A DNA stretch of 64,000 nucleotides. It comes from Malachius bipustulatus (taxonomy: Eukaryota; Arthropoda; Insecta; Coleoptera; Melyridae). The notes under the pieces are model-generated. The model searched no databases. It was given only the letters and a program-made list of their open reading frames with translations, and was not told the DNA's origin. The stretch is from contig OU342634.1 in NCBI GenBank assembly GCA_910589415.1, positions 496,001 to 560,000 of the forward strand. The letters are read 5' to 3'. How positions within the stretch are numbered: position 1 is the stretch's first letter; each line of letters starts with the position of its first letter. Of the stretch, positions 33,304 to 43,698 are shown one piece after another. Made by a program: the position numbers and the translations under genes.

Positions 33304-33959
33304 CAGGGTGTCCCAGAGGGCATGGATCAAACGAAACCCAGTGGTAGGGGGGGGGGGGGGAATTTGGAACAAAAAAATCCCATAAGGGGTGGTCCGAATG
33401 TTTACGGTTCTCGAGTTATTCGCCATTTTATGATTTTTTGAAAAATTGCTTCATTCGATAAGAAAAAAATTAAAAAAAAATTAGCTTCTTTTTTGTAAAT
33501 GAACTTCTACGCTATAAATGTTTTAGAATAACGTCTTATTCCTGCAGTTATTATTTTGGAATTGTTCTTTGCATATTATAAAAGTTAGAGACCATTTTTC
33601 TTCGATTTTAGAGATTTAAAGAAATCATTGTGATAATTGAGTGACCATAAAAAAAAATTAACGCACAGAAAACGTGAACATTATTCAGAAAAACTTCTAC
33701 GTGTAATGCCCTTATTGCCTAATGTGACATTTATTACATTATTCCCACTCAAAATGAAAATTTTCCAAATTAGTCTAAAATGTTCAATTTTGAAAATTAT
33801 CGTCCTATGATAATATGAACAATAATACACACGAAATGGGTTTAAATTACGTTTATTTGCAATAACTAAGCATACTAAGTATACGGCGATGACATGTCAT
33901 TAAGTTTTTATTTTATTAAACATGGTTTAACATATTCTCAAAATGTCTTCCTTTCCATT

Positions 33960-35160
33960 CTAATACACATTCGGCACCGTCGCAAAAATTTTTGTTTCAG
34001 TCGTCTGAAGGCAGTCGTCATTATTTCGAATTTGATTAGCGATAATGTCGATCGTTTCTCGAAGATCTTGCACATTGTGGTGTACTCTCGAGTAAACCAG
34101 TTCTTTGAAACACCCCCACAGAAAAAAATCCAAGGGGTTAAGATCCGGGGAACGGGGTGGCCACTGTATGGTCACTCCTCGCCCTATCCATCTCTCATGG
34201 TAGGTTTCTTCAAGGAACTCCCGAACAGGACGTGCCATATGCGGAGGAGCTTCATCGTGTTGCAACCACATTCGTGTACGAACAGCTGATGGAACTTTTT
34301 CCAACAATGCATTCAATTCATTTTGTAAAAATTGTAAATAATCTTCGCCAAGTAGCCTAGCTGGTAACTCAAAAGGACCAATTAACACGTTAAGCCCCGC
34401 CATACAAACATTTTTTAGAGTTTCCAGGACCGCAAGAAATTTTTGTTTTCAATGAATTATAAAGTTTCGTTATTATAGTGGATATAGAGGTTACGAATAT
34501 TGATATTACCAACCCGCTTAATTCCCAGTTGTCTCCCAGACCAGTATATTAGAGTCTCCATTGATTTAACATTGTAGTGTGTACCCATATAATACCACAG
34601 GGTCGTGAATGCAAAAGCATGCTGTGGTATCACATTGATGCCTCGCGGTCCCAGTGCTTCCTGGCCGTGAGGCATCAAAGCAACGCCTCGCGGGGCTAAA
34701 CGTGTTAATAGGCCGTTTACTATTCCAGCGCACATATTTAATCCAAATTGGTGTTGAAATCTGTGATCTCTAATGATTCGTGGATTTTCTACAGCCCAGT
34801 AGTGCATATTGTGAATATTAAATATCCCAGTATGTCTAAAATTGACCTCGTCTGTCCATAAAATTGAATTAAATAATAAAGGATTTTCCCTGGATTGTCG
34901 CAAGATTTCTCTGCAAAACTGCACTCTTTTCAGATAATCATCTGGCAAAAGTGCTTGCACCCGTTGAATGTGAAAGGGGTGCAGCAATTGTCTTTTTAAA
35001 ATTCGATGTACTGAGGATCTTGAAATGCCAGTATTGACTGAAAGGTTACATACACTAATTCCGGGATTAGCTTCAACTTGAGCAAGAACTTCTTCTTCAG
35101 GAAGGAGCAAACGTCCGCCCTCTCGGTTTGGACCACCAGGCACTTGGCCTTCAACATAAT
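33960..35160 (-). pseudogene. Mariner/IS630-like DDE transposase, split by MITE, N-terminus lost
   Basis: Before the MITE (34709-35160, minus): a helix-turn-helix region ('VNTGISRSSVHRILKRQLLH'), then the first catalytic Asp in 'ILWTDEVNFRHTG', then 'HYWAVENPR' and 'GIVNGLL'. After it (33960-34381): 'IGPFELPARLLGEDYLQFLQ', the second Asp in 'WLQHDEAPPH', and the third in 'RSPDLNPLDFFLWG'. I count 36 residues between the last two Asps, against 34 in classic mariner. Apart from the inserted 319-bp MITE and the missing N-terminal DNA-binding half, no other break is visible, so inactivation may be recent. Confidence 0.8.
34386..34704. mobile_element. PiggyBac-like MITE, TTAA target
   Basis: The ends CACGTTAAGCCCCGC and the complement of CACGTTTAGCCCCGC are each bordered by TTAA (34382-34385 and 34705-34708). 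It lies within the transposase coding sequence. TTAA duplication is the hallmark of piggyBac-type insertion. The element is 319 bp and non-coding. Confidence 0.8.
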
Positions 35161-35792
35161 ATCGCTCATTCGAAAGAATAGTGACACAATTCAAAAAGTG
35201 CAATTGTTGGGGAAACCTGTTTAAAAATTTTTGTTACTGGTTTTAGTAGACCACGTCTAAATAATGGAACATTTGAGTCTAAATGTTTTAGGTATTTACA
35301 GATCTTGTAACTGGAAAACAGTTAAGTCGAAATTAGTGACTGTAATGTATTTATTAAGCTGAAAATATTATGCAGACCAAGTTGCATCCATGCGCGCCGA
35401 TTGATAAGATAATCAATTATTATTAGTACCTACCTAAGGATAGGCAGTAAGTTGAAATTAACCATCGATCGGTCAGCACGGGCTACGCGACTCACGGTCA
35501 CAATTATTATTATTATTAACTTCCGAGTATTATAATGATGTTCTTAATAGTAATAGAGATCTAATTCCTATCAGTGGTTTTATTTAATTATTTATTAACT
35601 GGGAACGAACATTATTAGAACATTACATGTGGCGACGAGGATAAAAACCGGAACGATAAGCGGGACGATAACGGAAGGAAAATCAAAAAGTGTACCGGAG
35701 TAAAAATCGCGTTAGGATTATTTAGGTATACCTACCTACCAACAAATAAAGATTTAAATCAACCGACGGAACAGTGCGGGAAAACGAATAAA

Positions 35793-36535
35793 ATGGCCGG
35801 GGAAACGATCATAACTTTCGATTTTAGAAAGGACAGTTGGTACGTTCACAAGAAACGACTTCAACAATTATTCATTGTGAAAGATATTACGGTGCAAGAA
35901 AAACGAAGGGCTATTTTATTAGCAGGACTTTCGGAAGAAACCTACAAGCTGGTAGATAATTTAGTGCTACCCCTCACGGCGGATACGGAATCATATGCGA
36001 ACATACTAGATGCCTTGGATGCGCATTTTGGTGAACTCAAACTCAAGTGGGCTGAAAGGTACAATTTTTACCATAATATCAAAAAATTTCCACATGAATC
36101 AATACCGGAGTATGTGGCACGTTTAAAAAGCCATGCAATTAATTGCCAATTCGGGCCTAATTTGGATGCAGTTTTGTTGGATAAGTTCATAGCTGGACTT
36201 GAAGCAGGACCGATCCTAGACAAATTGTGCACACAGCCAGATACTCTAACCCTTAAACAGGCAATTGAAGTTTCACTACAGACGGAGACAGCAGTGGGAG
36301 GTTTTGGATTGCAGCAAGACGTAATAGTCAAAACGGACCAGAGGAAATCCACCGCCTTGCAACTAAGAAGCGGGACAATCAGCAGCATCGCAGAGATTAC
36401 GGATCCTATCAAGCTGACGGAGGCGCCGGACGGAGGCCAATCAACACGGGTATTGACGGCGGCGGTAAAAATAACAATTATTATTATCATGCACAACGTA
36501 CTCAATTTCAAGGTAAGAAGTCAAATCATGGGGAG
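35793..36535 (+). pseudogene. Gypsy gag, frameshifted
   Basis: The frame begins with an ATG soon after the primer-binding-like site. The first about 180 residues form a gag capsid-type region ('FDFRKDSWYVHKKRLQQLF', 'IPEYVARLKSHAINCQF'). The zinc-knuckle region continues in a different frame from about 36450 onward, so a one-base indel separates capsid from nucleocapsid. It would package element RNA if intact. Confidence 0.75.
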
Positions 36536-38087
36536 ATGTGCAGCAGGTGCGGATCAACACATAACGAAAGGCAATGTGTTTATCGCGAGTTTCGATGTCA
36601 TAAATGTGGTATTAAAGGGCATTTGCAGAAAATGTCCCGTTCTAAACAGAAAGTACATTTTTTACAGTGTAATAATGTAAACAATAATTGCGATAATAAT
36701 TATTCTGAAATTCAATGTAATGATAATGCACACTGCACCTCTACCGAGATTTCAAAATTCAATAATTATGAGGCAAGTTTATTTCATTTAGGAATGAATT
36801 ATATTGAACCAATTTCTATAGATGTTTGTCTAAATAATAAATCACTTAAAGTCGAAATTGATTCTGGGGCAGCCGTATCAGTTATTTCTGAAAACTTGTA
36901 TTTAAAATATTTTGGAGATATGATTTTAAACAAGACTGATACGAATTCAGTAGGATACGTTGGCGATAAAATAATTCCAATTGGGAAAATAAAATTACTT
37001 GTCGAGTATAATAAGATGCGTAAAAATATTGATTTTTTTGATATTAAATTGGATGGACCTACACTACTAGGTCGGAATTTTTTATTCGAGTTTAATTTGG
37101 GATTTAAAGAGTTAAATTATATTACTAATAAAATCGAACCCTTGGTAAGAGACTTTCCCGAGGTTTTCTCAAATAAGTTAGGTACTTTTAAAAATTATCA
37201 GGTATCAATTAAATTAAAAACTGATCCAATGCCAAAATTTTGGAAGCACAGGCCTTTACCATTTGCTTTCAAAGAAAAAGTAGAATCGGAATTAGAACGA
37301 TTAGTAAATATGGGAGTGTTGGTACCAGTGACGAATTCAGAATGGGCAACACCGATTGTGCCAATTTTTAAAAGCGATAAAAATATTAGAATTTTCGGAG
37401 ACTACAGAATAACTGTAAATCCAGCAATAGAAAATGATATTTACCCTGTACCTCGTATAGAGGATATTTTTGCAATTTTAAAAGACGACGAAAAATTTTC
37501 AAAAATTGACTTGCAGAATGCATATGCGCAGTTGGTTCTAGACCAAAAGTCACGGGAACTAACAACCATAAACACACATAAGGGGCTATTCCAATATATG
37601 AGAATGCCTTATGGTATCAAAAGCGCTGTTTCTATTTTTCAGAGATGCATGGAGCACTTACTGAACGGGGTTGAGGGCGTGGTCGTTTATTTAGACGATA
37701 TACTTGTCACCGGAAAAAATTACGAAGAACATCTGTTCCGATTGCGTAAGGTACTGGAAATTTTGAAATCCAGTGGATTAACCATAAAAAGCGAAAAATG
37801 CAAATTTTTTGAGAATTCTATTAAATATCTAGGCTACGTTATTGATCAACACGGACTTCATAAATCTTCTGAGAAACTAAGAGATTTTAAAGAAGCTCCT
37901 ATTCCACAGAATGTCTCCCAATTAAGGTCATTTCTGGGAAGTATAAATTACTATCAGAGGTTTATGAAAAACATGTCGGAAATCTTGGACCCATTATATA
38001 ACTTGTTAAAAAAGGAAAATAAATGGATCTGGACTCCAGATTGCACGACAGCATTCAACAATATTAAGAATCGAATGTGTTCAGATG
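36536..38087 (+). pseudogene. Gypsy nucleocapsid, protease and reverse transcriptase
   Basis: This open segment starts with a CCHC-type knuckle (CSRCGSTHNERQC) and a second knuckle whose last Cys is replaced ('CHKCGIKGHLQKMS'). Aspartic protease follows ('VEIDSGAAVSVIS'), then reverse transcriptase with 'FSKIDLQNAYAQL', 'MRMPYG' and the YLDD box (about 37688). The RT thumb/connection region ('LRSFLGSINYYQRF') is present. The frame runs into an insertion at 38088, where RNase H should begin, and stops at 38149 inside foreign DNA. Confidence 0.8.
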
Positions 38088-38928
38088 GACAAGATATTCC
38101 TAAACTTTTTGAACGAAAATATACAGTGCTTCCCAAAAGTAACGGATAAATTCGATAAAACGGAGAGGGCTGTTTTTTTGAAAAAATAAAAAAACAGGTC
38201 GATTTTGTTTTTGAGTTGTTCAACTTTTGACATAATATTGGGGTATACAGGGTGATGCGCGAAAAAGTGGTGACGTCATCGGTATTTTTTTTAAATGGCA
38301 ACCCTTATTTTTTATTCCATTTTTTGATACTTCATTCAATTGCCAATACGGTAATGTAATCATTTTGTAACCTTAAACGACGAAATTTCTGTGAAAATAA
38401 CTTAATTTGGAGACATTCAATTCAATAGACAGATTTAATAGATTTAATTTAATTTAATTTAACAGATTTAATTTAATAGACTTAATTTAATAGACAGATC
38501 TTATAAAATTATCATGGAAACAGTAATTTTTATTTGATATTTTTTTATTTTTATCGCCAATGCTCCGATTTTCACATCAGTAAAAAGTGCACAATTTCGA
38601 CTCACAAGCTGTTTTCTCAGAATTTTCCTTATTTAAGGTTACAAATTGATTACATTACCATACTGGCAATTAAATTAAGTATCAAAAAATGGAATAAAAA
38701 ATAAGGGTTGCCATTTAAAAAAATGCCGATGACGTCACCACTTTTTCGCGCATCACCCTGTATACCCAAATATTATGTCAAAAGTTGAACAACTCAAAAA
38801 CAAAATCGACCTGTTTTTTTATTTTTTCAAAAAAACAGCCCTCTCCGTTTTATCGAATTTATCCGTTACTTTTGGGAAGCACTGTATACTCATTGACCTA
38901 CTGATTGTTGTTTTATTGTGTTCAGATG
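38088..38928. other. Insertion in gypsy pol bordered by 12-bp direct repeats
   Basis: TGTGTTCAGATG occurs at 38076-38087 and again at 38917-38928. The pol coding sense continues cleanly if one copy and everything between is removed. Most of the inserted DNA is foldback J; about 64 bp (38088-38121 and 38887-38916) belongs to neither pol nor J and has no recognised source. Confidence 0.7.
38124..38884. mobile_element. Foldback J, TA-flanked, with a second foldback inside
   Basis: Outer ends CAGTGCTTCCCAAAAGTAAC and its complement are flanked by TA. The arms run inward for over 100 bp. Inside is another TA-flanked foldback (38248-38760) with ends CAGGGTGATGCGCGAAAAAG and its complement, and a TTTAATTTAA simple repeat at its centre (about 38440-38490). 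Confidence 0.8.
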
Positions 38929-40500
38929 AAGTCTTGGCACATTATCATCCTAATTTGGAATTAGTGTTGACGACAGACAGTAGTGACTTGGCATTAGGGG
39001 CTGTTTTGTCACAAAAATACGGAAATGGAATTGAAAGACCTATAGCGTATGCTTCGCGAAAGCTTTCGGAAAGCGAACGTAGAATACAATATTAGTCAAA
39101 GAAGCAACCGGAATAGTGTTTGGGGTGACGAAATTTGAGCAATATGTAGCAGGGCGTAGTTTTACTCTGCGCACAGACAATAAGGCATTAGTTGCTATTC
39201 TAGGTCCAAAACCTGGAATACCGACTATATGACAGCAAATAAATTGCAGAGATATGCATATATTTTGTCATGCTATGATTTTAAAATAGAATATATCAAG
39301 TCGACAAACAATACGGCGGACTTCTTGTCCAGACTTCCTATAGAAGGAGAAACAGGTGTCACCGATATGGCTAATGGAACGCTAAATGACCCGATATTAT
39401 CAAAAATTAAAGAATTTTGCATAAACGGGTGGCCAAACATAGTAGAAAATCCAGAATTTCAGCCCTGTTTTCAAAGAAAAAATGAAATATATTTGGAAGA
39501 TAATGTACTGTTATGGGGACATCGCGTGATTATTCCAAATGCCTTTAGAAATTACGTATTAAATGAGCTTCACAGGTCACATCAAGGCATTGTTAAGACA
39601 AAATCGCTAGCTAGATCTTATGTCTGGTGGCCCTCTTTAAACGAGGAAATCGAAAAGCACTGCCGTTTATGTGATGCCTGTGGTACACATAAGCAGACCC
39701 CACCTAAAGTTGAACTGACACCCTGGCCTACTACAGAAAGAGCCTGGGAACGTCTACACATAGACTATTTGGGACCGTTGCAGGGGAAAATTATTCTAGT
39801 AATAGTAGATAGCTATTCAAAATGGGTGGAAGCATTCATAGTACCCTCAATGTCATCAGCTCAAACCATTGGGAAATTGTGGGAAACTTTTGCCAGGTTC
39901 GGACTACCAAAAGTAGTTTGCTCGGACAATGCGTCTTATTTCACCTCAACAGAGTTTACAGACTTTTTAAGATTTAATGGGATCAAACAAATGTTCAGTC
40001 CTCCTTTTAATCCTGCCTCAAACGGATTAGCGGAAAACGCAGTAAAAAATTTTAAATATTTCTTAATCAAGAAAATTAAAGAATGTGATAAGGTAGACTT
40101 GGCAGAGTGTATTAGCAAATATTTATTAGTTTTTAGGAATACTCCTCATTGTTCTACGGGAGTGTCTCCCGCAATGTCGTTATTAGGTAGATCGCTTAGA
40201 ATGCGTTTAGATTTAATAAGTCCAGTAACTTACAAGAATAATGACTGTATCAATAATCATATAAAACAGAAATTATCTGAATCACAAAACAAACAAAAAA
40301 AATATTTTAAGTGGAGGAGGAATATTCAGATCGAAGTGGGACAAAGAGTCAGAGTTAGAGATTTATCGTGGGAAAAAGCCTCAATGGACAGTGGAGACTA
40401 TAATTAGTGTTATTTCAAAAAATATTTATGGAGTCAAAATTTATAATTCTAATCTGATTTGGACTAGACATGCGAACCAGTTAATTCCTTACCATTTTCA
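38929..40500 (+). pseudogene. Gypsy RNase H and integrase, frameshifted
   Basis: RNase H text 'LVLTTDSSDLALGAVLSQ' is followed by a frame change near 39093, a short segment ('[20 protein letters not shown]'), another frame change near 39228, and then a long open stretch (39229-40407). That stretch has the integrase HHCC finger ('LHRSHQGIVKTK' to 'CRLCDAC') and the DDE core ('HIDYLGPL', 'VVCSDNASYF', 'NGLAENAVK'). A last frameshift near 40375 separates the C-terminal GPY-like domain. At least three indels make it inactive. Confidence 0.8.
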
Positions 40501-40524
40501 AATAGTGATATGACTGCAGACATA

Positions 40525-40881
40525 CAGGGTGTAAACCGTTTTTAGATATCTTGAGCCGTTCTAGTTCTACACTGCTTTGAAGTTGAAAATTTTCGATCTT
40601 CACTTGTTTATAACTCATAAATCGCTCAATCTAAATTCCAATGGTGAAAACCACCTGTATTAGATTTCTTCAGACATTTAAAAAATATAAAGTTTTACAG
40701 GGTGTTCTATTTAAAAACCCGAAGTTGATGTTACTTCCGGTTAAACAGGAAGTTGTGTTGATCGAGCGTTTATCTCAACATATAGATGATGATAAACTAC
40801 GCCATTTTGTTTCTAAAAGTTTTGTCATATCTTCAAAATTAACGGAGTTATCGCTTGGGGCGTTTTTTATAATTCACCCTG
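40525..40881. mobile_element. TA-flanked CAGGGTG...CACCCTG element
   Basis: CAGGGTGTAAACC at the left and TTCACCCTG at the right are flanked by TA. The left half carries the ACTTGTTTATAACTCA core in the orientation seen in right arms of the G family. It is not a full palindrome. No gene. Confidence 0.5.
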
Positions 40882-41697
40882 TATAGTAGAGTGCTCGGAG
40901 CTTCAAAAGTCGCTTAAAAATGAAATGTGTGGGCCTTTCAAGATTAAAAGCTGCGACCTGTGGCAAATGGAAGCTTATGTCATTAATATAGCCCAAAAAA
41001 ATTCGTCCAGTAATCGTCCTGTGCAAAAGGGCGCTATCCAAAATTTTCGAGTTTTTTCTATAAATCGATAGTATAGAACTGATACAAATTTTTGGTATTT
41101 TTTCCACGCAATATTTTGTAGCCGTTTGCCTGTAAAAAAATGAAAACCGATCTTGAAAAGCGTTGGCTCTTATGGAGCCAGGCGGTCTTCAAGAAGCGAT
41201 ATCTCCGTTCGAAGTGGCTGAAAAATTAATTCAATTTTAATACTTCGGCTGTTTATCAACGATTATCTCAAAAGCGGTAACTCTGATCGAAAAATGATCG
41301 TATAAATAATTGTTGCTCCATTATTTGTGAATAATGTGGTCTTATTTTCATAATTTTACACCTAATAATTAATGAGAATAGTTAATAAATGTAAAGTGAT
41401 GCATAATCAAGATGCTCGAGTTCTCGCTCGAACTGTTGGCCAGCGCTCCGACTGCCGATCACCCTCTCTCACCCCGCACTTCCCCTTATCCTCGTAATAT
41501 GCCAGGATAGGTGCATAATAAGCGCGGCAAGTAACCTTATTTGAAAACATTATGGCTCTGTTTAATATCCATGAAACGTTATTTCTTGTAAATAATAGGT
41601 AAATATACAGGATCAATTAAATTTATTCCAGGTGTTTTCTCACAATGAAGATAATTTTTTATTATACATAGCCATAAATACTATTTTCAGTAAAACA
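40882..41697. other. Intron DNA without recognised features
   Basis: No gene or clear repeat border was found. A slightly GC-richer patch is at about 41400-41540. Confidence 0.4.
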
Positions 41698-42105
41698 ATG
41701 GAACAATCACTTCTAAATGCATGCAAAATTGGGGAGGAAGCATTGATAAATTTTACTTGCGGAAAAAGAAATGAGAAGAAGTATACATTATCAGGAAATT
41801 TTCAAACATGAGCTAGCAACTAACATATCCCATGTCGCTTGTTGCAAATGGTATGTTTAGCTACACCCTCAAATAAAAGTGCTTTAGGAGAAATAATCGA
41901 AAGCTACAGTACAGAAGAGATAAGTAGTATTTTAACAGCAGTAGCGGTGAAAAAATTTGTCACATATATTTGATGGCATGTCTGTAGTTCAGAAACTGCG
42001 TAAGCCATAAATTCAAGAGCATTTGGCGATTATTTCAAAATATTCGCAAAAATAATCTTCAAGCGTGACATAAAATCACAACGTATAGATCTCTTTCCTA
42101 TGCAA
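41698..42105 (+). pseudogene. Fragment of a gene related to the PIN-like family
   Basis: One frame begins with an ATG at 41698 ('MEQSLLNACKIGEEAL'). Further on, 'HIFDGMSVVQKLRKP' is followed after a +1 shift by 'RAFGDYFKIFAKIIFKRDIK' and 'SQRIDL'. The 'DGM.VVQKL' to 'SQRIDLVFD'-type block is, as I recall, the N-terminal portion of the PIN-like core in the same broad family as the 12846-14120 protein. It contains stops and frameshifts. The link is inference from motif memory. Confidence 0.4.
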
Positions 42106-42358
42106 GTCAATTTGTTTTTTTTTTACAACCACACCACCTTGCTGTACAATCTGAAATATAAGCACAGTCACTAAGAAAAATGCATTATGATATTATTATT
42201 ATTATGTTTGCATACCTGTTTTACATTGACACGTTGTTAAAAATTATGTCATTTTGGGAAAACTTGGTAATGTTTGGAAGACTACAATGATTCGATTGTC
42301 GGCGAATTCTATGTAGTCTGGTAAGTACTGGACAGGTCGTAGAGTATTTAACTTTTAA

Positions 42359-42613
42359 ATTAAAAAGCCAAAGTATACTCAAAAATCACAACAACACCGT
42401 AGGTAGGTAGGTCTTAATGAGTATAAAGACAATTAATAGCCTGTCATAATTGGAGTCGGGTTTTAACCCATCGTCCTGACAGTTGTCAAGTCTGGAGCGC
42501 CCGAGAACACAAATAACTCCAATTACGACAGGCTATTAATTGTCTTTATACTCATTAAGACCTACCTACCTACGGTGTTGTTGTGATTTTTGAGTATACT
42601 TTGGCTTTTTAAT
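42359..42613. repeat. Near-perfect palindrome, ~100-bp arms
   Basis: The left arm ATTAAAAAGCCAAAGTATACT and the right arm ending with its complement match almost without mismatch through CAACACCGTAGGTAGGTAGG and GACAATTAATAGCCTGTC. A roughly 50 bp loop (42463-42510) separates them. Confidence 0.85.
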
Positions 42614-42825
42614 ATGCATATTTGATGTCAGTCTCGTAGCCCCTGGAGTGTCTGCAACCCATAATACACATTGAAGTTTCACTGGGAGCCTGTGTTTTCT
42701 CTTGATAGATGTCGCTCTGTCTCGAGGTCACTGGTAACCGGTTGAATCTTATTCCATATGGGGTTTTCGATTCATGCAGCGATTCATATCCTTCCGGACT
42801 CTCCAATATAGTACGCTGACGAGGT

Positions 42826-43113
42826 CTAATGAGACCGAAACGGCCTTCCGTGCTTTTGGTAGTCTAGTTGGATGTTGGATTCCTCAATTTCCGGAGTCCT
42901 TACAGTACGTTGAACTCCTTTTAGATGATTATCTAGTTCAAAACTTCCCTTTTCACACAACCTTCTATGAATGTTTGAAAATGTTCGTTCATCCGGAATA
43001 TTTCTATTTGGAAAGCGGTCTTCATACAACCGCCTGGCTTGCAGTGCGTTACCGTCAGCAAGCCCATACATGTAATGTATGTCTGCAAGTTCTGAATTCG
43101 TAAATTGGACCAT
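42826..43113 (-). pseudogene. N-terminal fragment of a mariner-like transposase
   Basis: This 95-residue frame starts with an ATG and reads 'FTNSELADIHYMYGLADGNA' and 'RRLYEDRFPNRNIPDERTFS', the N-terminal helix-turn-helix of an IS630/mariner-type transposase. It loses similarity after 'RTPEIEES'. It overlaps the conserved region of the 33960-35160 gene in content, so it is a second copy, not its missing half. A CACCCTGTA end at about 43676-43684 may be its right terminus. Confidence 0.6.
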
Positions 43114-43698
43114 GTTTTATTAATAATGTATTGTTAATTTTAATGACTTAAATACGTGACAACTAAACTAGGTAGAAAACTGTCAAAACTTTTATGTTTA
43201 CAAAACAAAATCTGCTTCTTACCAAATACCTAGATCGTTTTTAATACTTGTTAATGATTGAGTTTTATTTTTTTTTGCAAAAACAGTACGTCAAACGGAA
43301 AAAAATCAAGAGACCACATTTGCTTGGAAAGGGATGGGGACTTCAAAAATAATTTTTACTTTAAGAAAAAGCAGTGGCGTAACATATTTTCCTTCAAAAA
43401 CATTTAATTCAAAACCCGTACAGACGCCACTGGTAAAAGTACTAAAATTGTTTTCGCCTCATGAAATGCATGTTGATGCATAGAAGGCGTGTACCAAATT
43501 TCAAAAAAATATCTAGGCTAATATCACAGTTATAATAAAAAACAAGTTTTTTTCTTTAAATTTTAGCACCCTGTAGTTCAAAAGTTAAGACATTTAGGAC
43601 ATACGTTCATATAAAGTTTTTTTCTCAAAATTGACCCAAGAATAACCTCCTTAAATATTCGCATGTTATTAAGAAACACCCTGTATATATAATATATA
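43114..43698. other. Upstream region of mariner-like fragment
   Basis: There are no genes. It contains TTTAGCACCCTGTAGTTCAAAAGTTAAGAC-type sequence (about 43565-43592), also found near 47505-47530, probably conserved 5' non-coding DNA of a mariner-like family. Confidence 0.4.

Larger units (their letters stand above)
33304..35204 (-). mobile_element. Mariner/IS630-like transposon, 5' part missing
   Basis: The left end CAGGGTGTCCCAGAGGGCAT is preceded by TA (33302-33303). A G14 run (33347-33360) follows in the 3' untranslated part. The transposase on the minus strand fills 33960-35160 and is interrupted by a TTAA-flanked MITE. The right end and the transposase N-terminus are missing where the gypsy LTR-like sequence begins (about 35205). 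Confidence 0.65.
35205..40522 (+). mobile_element. Ty3/gypsy-type LTR retrotransposon, decayed, interrupted
   Basis: A probable 5' LTR starts TGTTGGGG (35205 or so) and ends ...AACATTACA (35629). It is followed by TGTGGCGACGAGGATAAAA, a primer-binding-site-like sequence. Gag starts at 35793 and pol follows with several frameshifts. The end of the integrase C-terminal domain lies near 40500, then a TA-flanked element starts at 40525. No 3' LTR was recognised. Confidence 0.7.

Noticed and set aside
42826..43113. Missing N-terminal half of the 33960-35160 transposase displaced by the gypsy insertion
   Set aside because: Its end overlaps in content with the start of the other gene but with different residues, so it is a separate copy.
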